Part shown: positions 1-5,187 of the stretch, piece after piece
Numbering within the stretch: position 1 is the first letter of the stretch
Layout of the letters: each line of letters starts with the position of its first letter
DNA from: Oscillatoria sp. Prado101
Lineage (GTDB): Bacteria; Cyanobacteriota; Cyanobacteriia; Cyanobacteriales; Oscillatoriaceae
NCBI GenBank assembly: GCA_025454445.1
Contig: JALOOK010000173.1
Span: forward strand, 1-8,391
Direction: 5' to 3'
DNA: 8,391 nt
Translations under genes and position numbers: made by a program
Notes under the pieces: model-generated
Databases searched by the model: none
Told to the model about the DNA's origin: nothing
What the model saw: the letters and a program-made list of their open reading frames with translations, nothing else

Positions 1-1237
1 GCCACTGGAGCAGGAATTGGGGCAAACCGGCGATATAAGCTGGATGGGCGAGAATAGAGCCGGTGCCGCAAAGCAAAGCCGGCAGGGCGAAAATCTCCAA
101 ACAGACAATACTGTAAAGACCGAAAACCCGGACAGCTGGGGCAAATTTCTCAGGGTAGCGCAGGGCGTAATTGGTCACCAGAAGCAGGGCCAAGCAGAAA
201 AGCAGCACAGTGCTGGCCCCCCTAGACGGGCCCGCCCCAGTGCTGCCCAGCCCCCAGATAGCGCTGGCGAGGGCCACGAGGACAAAGACAGCACAGCCCC
301 GGTAAAGCTGGCGGGCTTGCGTGCCGACTACCGGCGCACCCGCCCGCAAGAACATCAAAACGCCGGTGGCCAAGCCGCCTGCCTTCGTCAGCAGCAGGCC
401 CAAAATGTACCAAGGAACGACCGGCTGCAGATTCCCAGACGGCACATCGAGAGCGAGTTGGGCCCATCTGACGGCTTCCGCGAGCAAAAATGGGTCGTAG
501 GGTTCGATGACGCGATCGGCGGTGGGAGAGATAACCAGCCGGCGGGCGGTGCCGGCGGTAAAGTTGCCGGGGTTAGTGCCGGTGGCTTGCTGTATCATAG
601 ATCGGGCTTCCTGGGGAGGATTGAGCTGCTCGTACAGCCCGACGCCGACAAAGAGATTTTTGGGGACAGTGGGGCTGGCAGCGCCAGTCATTCCCAGCAT
701 GATGGTCGCTCGCAACTGCGGGTCAGCTTGGGCCAGTTCCAAAGCTGTTGTGCCCCCCATAGCGTGACCGGCGATGCCGGTGCGGCGACTGTCGAAGGTT
801 GCTTTGTTAGAGCGCACATAAGCGAGGACGGTTCGGGCATCAGCCAAGTTATTTCGATCGAGATTTTCGATTGCTGCCGAGTCAGCCGCTCGCGGGTAGG
901 ATTCCCCGAAACCGCCGAAGTCGAAGGCAATCGCCGCCATCCCGTGACGGGCTAGCTCCACCGCTAGGGGAGCCATAACCTCCTTGCTGGCGCTGGTGCC
1001 GTGCATGAGCACCATTACTGGGTGTGGGGCGGGGGTGGTTTTAGAGGTGTACAGGCGTGCGACTATCTGCCCGCCGGCATCCGTGTGGATGGCCACAGAC
1101 TCGGACTTAACCGTACTGGGATTGAAAAAGGCACAGAGCAGCAGCCCAAAGGCAAGCAGCAGGACACTGAGCAGCAAGCCGGTGGGGCGTACTGGGATTT
1201 TGGATTTTGGATTTTGGATTGGGGTTTGCTCGCTCAT
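1..1237 (-). CDS. Membrane-anchored alpha/beta-hydrolase-like protein lacking the catalytic serine (3' end outside window)
   Basis: An open minus-strand frame runs from ATG at 1237 to the window edge with no stop: 412 codons, C-terminus missing. An in-frame TGA at 1267-1265 lies upstream, so this is the first ATG. Residues 21-39 form a hydrophobic anchor. A hydrolase fold follows: strand and oxyanion-loop motif VMVLMHGTSASKE (74-86), FDFGGFGES (105-113), and the nucleophile elbow GHAMGG (157-162). Hydrolases of this fold carry Ser (or Cys/Asp) at the third position; here it is Ala159, codon GCT. An acid candidate is Asp241 in SPTADRVI. No histidine follows until 398, inside a membrane stretch, so the His of the triad also seems absent. 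From about 274 on there are several hydrophobic segments (about 274-298, 314-333, 342-357, 371-391), indicating a C-terminal membrane domain. Substrate unknown; I infer a non-catalytic or binding role. The frame is intact, so this is unlikely to be a pseudogene. Confidence 0.85.
   Translation of the reverse strand, partial: MSEQTPIQNPKSKIPVRPTGLLLSVLLLAFGLLLCAFFNPSTVKSESVAIHTDAGGQIVARLYTSKTTPAPHPVMVLMHGTSASKEVMAPLAVELARHGMAAIAFDFGGFGESYPRAADSAAIENLDRNNLADARTVLAYVRSNKATFDSRRTGIAGHAMGGTTALELAQADPQLRATIMLGMTGAASPTVPKNLFVGVGLYEQLNPPQEARSMIQQATGTNPGNFTAGTARRLVISPTADRVIEPYDPFLLAEAVRWAQLALDVPSGNLQPVVPWYILGLLLTKAGGLATGVLMFLRAGAPVVGTQARQLYRGCAVFVLVALASAIWGLGSTGAGPSRGASTVLLFCLALLLVTNYALRYPEKFAPAVRVFGLYSIVCLEIFALPALLCGTGSILAHPAYIAGLPQFLLQW
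1195..1220. repeat. GGATTTT heptamer tandem repeat inside a coding region
   Basis: Three full GGATTTT units and a partial fourth lie directly after the start of the hydrolase-like gene and encode roughly residues 6-14 (PIQNPKSKI). Such short tandem heptamers are common in cyanobacterial intergenic DNA. The period of seven is not a multiple of three, so a change in unit number would shift the frame. Confidence 0.85.
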
Positions 1238-1275
1238 ATAAGGTTTTAGGCTTTTAAGAATGTCTCATTAACAAG

Positions 1276-1304
1276 AAAATATATCTCACTTTTTATTCAG
1301 GCAA
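1276..1304 (-). promoter_or_regulatory. Candidate sigma-70-type promoter of the hydrolase-like gene
   Basis: Read on the minus strand, TTGCCT (1304-1299) and TATTTT (1281-1276) are separated by exactly 17 bases in an AT-rich stretch. A transcript would start near 1269 and give a leader of about 30 nt before ATG at 1237. No strong Shine-Dalgarno sequence is seen. The assignment rests on the motif match and position only. Confidence 0.4.
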
Positions 1305-1305
1305 A

Positions 1306-1403
1306 GGATGCAAATACTCTGTATAACAGTTAATGTGCGGGTGAGTTAGCTATCATACAAAGGAGACAGAGCCTCTGGGACTCAGTTCCCAGCCTGAGGC
1401 TGG
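1306..1403. repeat. 98-bp direct repeat, copy A
   Basis: First of two 98-bp copies spaced 117 bp apart. It begins GGATGCAAAT and ends CCAGCCTGAGGCTGG. Two potential hairpins lie in its right half: a diverged form of GAGGC-AGA-GCCTC, and CCAGCCT/AGGCTGG, a palindrome except for its centre. The left half differs more from copy B than the right half. No gene is seen between 1238 and 1548, so this stretch holds only the promoter and repeats. Confidence 0.9.
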
Positions 1404-1422
1404 AAGGGGAAAACCAGGGTAA

Positions 1423-1520
1423 GGATGCAAATCCTTTGAAACTCAGTTCATGTGCGGGTGGGAATGTGATCATACAAAGGAGGCAGAGCCTCTAGGACTC
1501 AGTTCCCAGCCTGAGGCTGG
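1423..1520. repeat. 98-bp direct repeat, copy B
   Basis: Second copy of the same element, also 98 bp, starting GGATGCAAAT and ending CCAGCCTGAGGCTGG. The shared right half includes CATACAAAGGAG, CAGAGCCTCT and the CTCAGTTCCCAGCC block. Here the first hairpin is perfect (GAGGC-AGA-GCCTC). It abuts the short ACTAGGGTAAA repeats and the truncated end of the heterodisulfide-reductase-like remnant. Confidence 0.9.
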
Positions 1521-1521
1521 C

Positions 1522-1555
1522 AACTAGGGTAAAACTAGGGTAAAACCAGGGTAAT
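1522..1555. repeat. Three short tandem units of about 11 bp, ACTAGGGTAAA type
   Basis: AACTAGGGTAA, AAACTAGGGTA and AAACCAGGGTA follow one another. A single related unit, ACCAGGGTAA, also lies between the two 98-bp repeats near 1413-1422. The array ends exactly where recognisable coding homology of the neighbouring pseudogene begins, so it may mark the truncation point. Confidence 0.7.
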
Positions 1556-2013
1556 GCCCCATGCCGTCCGTTGCGCCCCGGTAAGGCAAACAGCCCTCTT
1601 TTTGCAGTAAACTGTTGATCTGCCCAATGTAGGCTGGGTTTGTGGTCTGGAATTCCTTCAGGCGCTAATCCAGATGGCCCTTGAACCCCCTGACAGGTGC
1701 ACAGATGGGTGAGCAGCGGCAGATTCAGATCCTCTGCCAAAGCGATATTCCGGGCGCTGACAGTATTTTCGAGGCGCTGGGAATCTTCCTTAAACCTGCC
1801 AGAACCGCAGCAGGAAGCTTCTTTGAGCTTTTTTTGAGCTCTGGGAGTTCGATGCCCGAGGGTTTCGGTGAGGGCGAGCCTGGACTGGTGGATCTCTCGG
1901 CAGGCTCCTTGGGCAACGCAGCCGGGAAAGTAAGCGTATTTAAGCGTCGGGGATGGCATGCACTCGCGCTTGGCCATGTCCACACCCGTAATGGTGGTTC
2001 CAAAGTTTTCCAC
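1549..2013 (-). pseudogene. Decayed, 3'-truncated heterodisulfide reductase subunit B-like (CCG-domain) gene
   Basis: From ATG 2013 (or ATG 1959) the minus strand encodes TLKYAYFPGCVAQGACRE, ASCCGSGRFKEDSQ, and ARNIALAEDLNLPLLTH followed by CTCQG. These are hallmarks of HdrB-like proteins, whose CCG domains bind Fe-S clusters for electron transfer. Decay is visible. An extra G near 1853 and an 11-base duplication-like insertion around an A7 run (about 1823-1840) compensate each other. An extra G in GGG at 1680-1678 breaks the frame for good. In the new frame, family-like sequence continues as RLKEFQTTNPAYIGQINS, then LLQKEGCLPYRG, to about 1549, but is interrupted by TAG at 1667-1665. The usual CxxC appears as LCTC, one Cys displaced. 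Homology stops at the short repeats, so roughly half of a protein of about 300 residues is missing. Confidence 0.85.
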
Positions 2014-2254
2014 TGTCCCAGTTGCGGCTTTACGCGCTTCGCGGGACTGGAATGGCGATGCATGGGATTTTCCTGAAAGCTTTGCGGGATAACGCCTCTA
2101 TCACTTTTGCAGGTGTTGCGTGCTATCGTTGCATTGTCCGGGGATTCCCGGTGAAATGTCGCGTAAATGTATCAGTAATGCTGAGGATTCAGCCAAAGGG
2201 AGTTCGCCAGATGCGACAGGCACTCCCTCTCTATGATGTCTAGCCAGGGGGAGA

Positions 2255-2293
2255 CTGGGGGAATTTCTAAGATTCCTTTAACCCCCGGTTTTT
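2255..2293 (+). terminator. Possible rho-independent terminator
   Basis: CTGGGGG (2255-2261) can pair with CCCCCGG (2282-2288), allowing one T-G wobble, and TTTTT follows directly (2289-2293). A small GGAAT/ATTCC pair lies inside. No plus-strand gene is visible just upstream, so its client is unclear; it might insulate acpP from upstream transcription. From 2014 to 2533 I see no gene, only this hairpin and the acpP leader. Confidence 0.35.
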
Positions 2294-2348
2294 GGCCTCT
2301 TGGACTGTCAGCTGAACTCTTTAATTTGGGGGCGTCTGTCAGTCGCCG

Positions 2349-2533
2349 TTGCGCTCCCCCTTTCCGATAAGATGGGAAAGTACCCAGACCGGCACAATCT
2401 GGCCCGGGAGTTTGAGAGACTCAGCGGGACAGACATCCGACACAAGCGGTAACGGCAACTGGGTTAATGTAAAACAGAACCAACAGCGAGCCAGCTGCGG
2501 GCAGCGGCTGCGGCATCCAACGAGGAGATCGGT
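2349..2533 (+). promoter_or_regulatory. acpP-1 upstream region sharing blocks with that of acpP-2
   Basis: Several blocks recur ahead of both acpP genes: GCGCTCCC, then GATAAGATG (2366-2374 here, 2943-2951 in copy 2), then a GGGTT-containing stretch with AACA-rich sequence, then CTGCGGCAT-CAAC-AGGA next to the start codon. The distance from GATAAGATG to ATG is 168 and 160 nt respectively. GATAAGATG could hold a -10 element (GATAAG or TAAGAT), but no well-spaced -35 is convincing. The ribosome binding site is GAGGAG at 2522-2527, six bases before ATG. Confidence 0.45.
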
Positions 2534-2791
2534 ATGAATAAAGAGGAAATTTTGGTAAAGGTCAGGGAGATTGTCAAGGATCAGCTGGAAGTCGAGGAGG
2601 AGAAAATCACACCACAAGCCAAGTTTAACGAGGATATGAACGCTGATTCCTTAGATACGGTGGAATTGGTAATGGCGCTAGAAGAAGAGTTTGGTACGGA
2701 GATTCCGGACGAAGACGCAGAAAAGATTCTCACGGTTCAAGACGCGGTGGACTACATCAGCAATAAACTGGAAGAATCCCCAGTAAAGTAG
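2534..2791 (+). CDS. acpP: Acyl carrier protein, copy 1
   Basis: This is an 85-residue acidic acyl carrier protein. Ser39 in the DSLD motif (NADSLDTVELVMALEEEF) is the residue to which holo-ACP synthase attaches 4'-phosphopantetheine; acyl intermediates of type II fatty acid synthesis ride on that arm in the cytosol. The length is slightly above the usual 77-80 because of a short C-terminal tail, EESPVK. ATG at 2534 follows a good GAGGAG ribosome binding site. It stands ahead of a second acpP and fabF on the same strand. Compared with copy 2 it has more lysine near the N-terminus (MNKEEILVKVREIVKD) and an extra EEE in the first loop. Both copies keep all key residues, so both are probably functional. 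Confidence 0.97.
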   Translation: MNKEEILVKVREIVKDQLEVEEEKITPQAKFNEDMNADSLDTVELVMALEEEFGTEIPDEDAEKILTVQDAVDYISNKLEESPVK

Positions 2792-2885
2792 TGAGTCAGA
2801 AGCAGCCAGCTGTCAGAAATGTGCGCTCTCAAGCCGCAAGACAGGAGGCGATGTCTTAGATTTACTTAACCCCACCTGCCTGACT

Positions 2886-2933
2886 GAGCGCCGGTGTCAG
2901 TTTGAAAAGCTTTTATCTGACGTCTCGGCGCTC
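2886..2933. repeat. 48-bp interrupted palindrome between the two acpP genes
   Basis: Outer arms GAGCGCCG (2886-2893) and CGGCGCTC (2926-2933) pair perfectly. Inner arms GTCAG (2896-2900) and CTGAC (2917-2921) also pair, around the self-complementary AAAAGCTTTT (2905-2914). There is no T-run after it, so it is not a classic terminator. It lies just upstream of the shared GATAAGATG block of copy 2 and could act as an mRNA stability element, a partial terminator or a protein-binding site. Confidence 0.6.
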
Positions 2934-2942
2934 CCAGTTGGG

Positions 2943-3102
2943 GATAAGATGAAAAAACGCCCTTTACCCGTGCCATCCAGCCTGTGAGTTTTAGCGACTG
3001 TCGCCAAAGATTCAGGCACCGTTAAAGGCAAGTGGGTTTAGGTTCAACACAACAGGCAGTTAGCTATTGATTGGAGCTGCGGCATACAACAAGGACACCA
3101 GT
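2943..3102 (+). promoter_or_regulatory. acpP-2 leader, partial duplicate of the acpP-1 leader
   Basis: It begins with the conserved GATAAGATG (2943-2951) and ends with CTGCGGCAT-CAAC-AGGA, the same blocks as ahead of copy 1. AAGGA at 3091-3095 serves as ribosome binding site with seven bases to ATG 3103. The parallel layout suggests that the second gene was duplicated together with its own expression signals. Confidence 0.45.
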
Positions 3103-3342
3103 ATGAGTACCATTGAAGAAAGAGTCAAGCAGATTATAGTTGAGCAACTGGGAGTTGAAGAGAGTAAAGTCACTCCTAACGCTAGCTTTGCGGACGATCT
3201 GCAGGCAGATTCCCTAGATACGGTGGAATTGGTAATGGCGCTAGAAGAAGAGTTTGACACGGAAATTACGGACGAGGAGGCAGAAAAGCTGACCACGGTT
3301 CAATCCGTTTTCGACTACATCAAGACCCACGGCAAGGAATAA
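3103..3342 (+). CDS. acpP: Acyl carrier protein, copy 2
   Basis: This is a 79-residue acyl carrier protein with the phosphopantetheine-accepting Ser38 in QADSLDTVELVMALEEEF. It performs the same carrier role in fatty acid synthesis as copy 1. An earlier in-frame ATG at 3067 exists, but 3103 is chosen: it follows AAGGA, gives the normal ACP start MSTIEERVKQIIVEQLGVEE, and aligns with the start and leader of copy 1. The protein matches a typical cyanobacterial ACP in length. A run of 42 bases (3215-3256) is identical to copy 1, including synonymous sites, while flanking coding sequence has diverged. It lies directly before fabF, the position of the single acpP in many cyanobacteria, so this is probably the ancestral-type copy. 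Confidence 0.96.
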   Translation: MSTIEERVKQIIVEQLGVEESKVTPNASFADDLQADSLDTVELVMALEEEFDTEITDEEAEKLTTVQSVFDYIKTHGKE

Positions 3343-3619
3343 GCAAGCCGCCGCACGTGAAGGAGTGAGTCAGAAGCCAAAAGCTTAAAGGTATCAAGCG
3401 GATTTGCTGTCAGGTAGGATTTTAGGGGGGACAAGTAGATGGAGATACCTTCACCAAAATACCCGCGTGAGCTGCCGGCACAGCAACCTGACAGCTGACA
3501 CCGGAAACGGGCTGGAGGCGGATAGCTTTAGTCACGAAGAACACCGCGCACTCATTCTCAATAGATCCTTCCACCTGTATTCTGCGTTTTGGGCGGTTGA
3601 GGCCCGCTTAGACTGAATC

Positions 3620-4879
3620 ATGACAAATTTTGAACGAAAACGTGTTGTTGTAACCGGCCTGGGTGCGATTACACCGATTGGCAATACCCTAGCGGAGTAC
3701 TGGGAAGGGTTGCTTTTCGGGCGCAATGGCATCGGCTTGATATCCCTTTTCGATGCGTCGAATCACGCTTGCCGGATTGCCGGTGAGGTGAAGGGATACG
3801 ACCCCCACGACTACCTGGAGCGCAAGGAAGCCAAGCGCATGGATCGCTTCGCTCAATTTGCGGTTTCAGCAAGCAAACAGGCGCTCGCGGACGCCCAGTT
3901 GGCGATTACTGACCTGAACGCAGAGCAGGTGGGGGCGATGATTGGCACCGGCATCGGCGGTCTGAAAGTCCTGGAAGACCAGGAACAAATCTATCTGTCC
4001 AAGGGGCCAGACCGCTGCAGCCCGTTTATGATTCCGATGATGATCGCCAATATGGCTGCCGGTTTGACGGCCATTCACACGGGTGCTAAGGGGCCAAACT
4101 CCTGTTCGGTGACGGCGTGCGCCGCCGGCTCGAATGCGGTGGGCGATGCCTTTCGCCTGATCCAGGGCGGCTACGCCCAGGCGATGATTTGTGGCGGTAC
4201 GGAAGCAGCGGTCACTCCCCTGTCTGTAGCCGGTTTCGCAGCGGCGCGGGCCCTTTCGACGCGCAATGACGATCCAGCTCATGCCAGCCGCCCCTTTGAC
4301 CGCGACCGCGATGGCTTTGTCATGGGCGAAGGTGCCGGCATTCTCATCCTGGAAGAACTGGAACACGCCGTCAGCAGGGGTGCCCGCATCTATGCGGAAA
4401 TGATTGGCTACGGCATGACTTGCGACGCCTATCACATGACCTCGCCGGTGCCGGGTGGGGCGGGAGCGGCACGGGCCATACAGCTGGCCCTCAAGGATGC
4501 CGGTGTCACTCCGGAACAAGTCAGCTATATCAACGCCCACGGCACCAGCACCCCCGCCAACGACCCAACAGAAACCGCCGCGATTAAAACAGCTTTGGGG
4601 GAGAGCGCCCTGAAAGTGGCGATTAGCTCCACTAAGTCGATGACCGGCCACCTGCTGGGCGGTTCTGGGGGCATTGAAGCTGTGGCTGCAGTAATGGCGG
4701 TGGCCAACGACCAAATCCCGCCCACCATTAACCTGGAAAATCCCGATCCAGCCTGCGACTTGGACTATGTGCCCAATGTCAGCCGCGCCCAGAAAGTGGA
4801 AGTGGCGCTGTCCAACTCTTTCGGGTTTGGCGGTCACAACGTCACTTTGGTGTTTAAGAAGTACGCTGAGAAGGGTTGA
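3620..4879 (+). CDS. fabF: 3-oxoacyl-[acyl-carrier-protein] synthase II (KAS II)
   Basis: This 419-residue condensing enzyme extends acyl-ACP with malonyl-ACP in type II fatty acid synthesis. The catalytic residues are all present: Cys167 in TACAAGSNAVG, His307 in NAHGTSTPANDPTE and His344 in KSMTGHLLGGSGG, with Lys339 nearby. The C-terminal SNSFGFGGHN loop (398-407) carries the phenylalanine gate; His in place of the E. coli Thr is not alarming. Length equals the usual 410-420. ATG 3620 gives the expected start, RKRVVVTGLGAITPIG from residue 7. The ribosome binding site is weak (TTGAGG about 20 nt upstream is too distant). It lies 277 nt after acpP copy 2, in a gap with no gene, so co-transcription with acpP is plausible but not certain. 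The ACPs encoded upstream supply its acyl and malonyl substrates. Confidence 0.98.
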   Translation: MTNFERKRVVVTGLGAITPIGNTLAEYWEGLLFGRNGIGLISLFDASNHACRIAGEVKGYDPHDYLERKEAKRMDRFAQFAVSASKQALADAQLAITDLNAEQVGAMIGTGIGGLKVLEDQEQIYLSKGPDRCSPFMIPMMIANMAAGLTAIHTGAKGPNSCSVTACAAGSNAVGDAFRLIQGGYAQAMICGGTEAAVTPLSVAGFAAARALSTRNDDPAHASRPFDRDRDGFVMGEGAGILILEELEHAVSRGARIYAEMIGYGMTCDAYHMTSPVPGGAGAARAIQLALKDAGVTPEQVSYINAHGTSTPANDPTETAAIKTALGESALKVAISSTKSMTGHLLGGSGGIEAVAAVMAVANDQIPPTINLENPDPACDLDYVPNVSRAQKVEVALSNSFGFGGHNVTLVFKKYAEKG

Positions 4880-4881
4880 GG

Positions 4882-4929
4882 GGCACGCTGGCACGCTGGC
4901 ACGCTGGCACGCTGGCACGCTGGCACGCT
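4882..4929. repeat. Six perfect GGCACGCT octamers
   Basis: GGCACGCT is repeated six times without a mismatch, beginning two bases after the fabF TGA. On the other strand it would read out as a repeated RASVPACQ-like peptide, a typical artefact of such arrays. Perfect copies suggest recent expansion. From 4880 to 5187 there is no gene, only repeats and the transketolase leader. Confidence 0.95.
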
Positions 4930-4951
4930 CGCCCAAGCGGAAAATCTTCCC

Positions 4952-5050
4952 CATGCGCGTCTTGGCCATGCGCGTGAGCCCTATTGCCAATGCCCGATGA
5001 CCCATGCCCCATGCCCCATGCGCATGAGCCCGATTCCCCATTCCCCATTT
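4952..5050. repeat. Degenerate CCCATGC / CCCCATT short repeats
   Basis: CCATGCGCGT occurs twice, followed by CCCATGCCCCATGCCCCATG and then CCCCATTCCCCATT. The period is near seven. These are typical cyanobacterial intergenic low-complexity repeats. They separate fabF from the transketolase leader. Confidence 0.75.
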
Positions 5051-5074
5051 TCCAGTGTCGATGAGAAATTCTTG

Positions 5075-5103
5075 CCCATCTATCCCGGTAATGGGATGAT
5101 GGG
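5075..5103. terminator. Nested hairpin between fabF and transketolase
   Basis: CCCATC (5075-5080) pairs with GATGGG (5098-5103), and TCCC (5083-5086) pairs with GGGA (5093-5096), around the loop GGTAAT. The following TATTAACGTTTT is only moderately T-rich, so this may be a weak fabF terminator or a structured element in the transketolase leader, 84 bases before its ATG. Confidence 0.4.
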
Positions 5104-5187
5104 TATTAACGTTTTAGGGCGATTCCAGAGCGCTGAAACCGAAGCTGATTCCATCCAGCCACCGTTTGTCACACAAGATAACGAAAA

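Noticed and set aside
17..955. A 312-codon open frame on the plus strand
   Set aside because: It is antisense to the hydrolase-like gene, has no recognisable family motif, and is rich in G, R, Q and S as expected for a GC-rich shadow.
1681..2243. Plus-strand open frames opposite and beyond the HdrB-like remnant
   Set aside because: The recognisable homology is on the minus strand; these frames have no family features and no good start context.
3067..3102. Earlier ATG extending acpP copy 2 by 12 residues
   Set aside because: The extra residues are unlike any ACP N-terminus and are coded by the leader block shared with copy 1; ATG 3103 has its own AAGGA site.
3343..3619. Possible small gene between acpP copy 2 and fabF
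   Set aside because: The open frame at 3404-3616 has no ribosome binding site or family likeness. I see nothing firm in this gap.
3866..5041. A 391-codon open frame on the minus strand
   Set aside because: It is antisense to fabF, and its first part is coded by the octamer and heptamer repeats (RASVPAC-type peptide). It has no protein-like motif.
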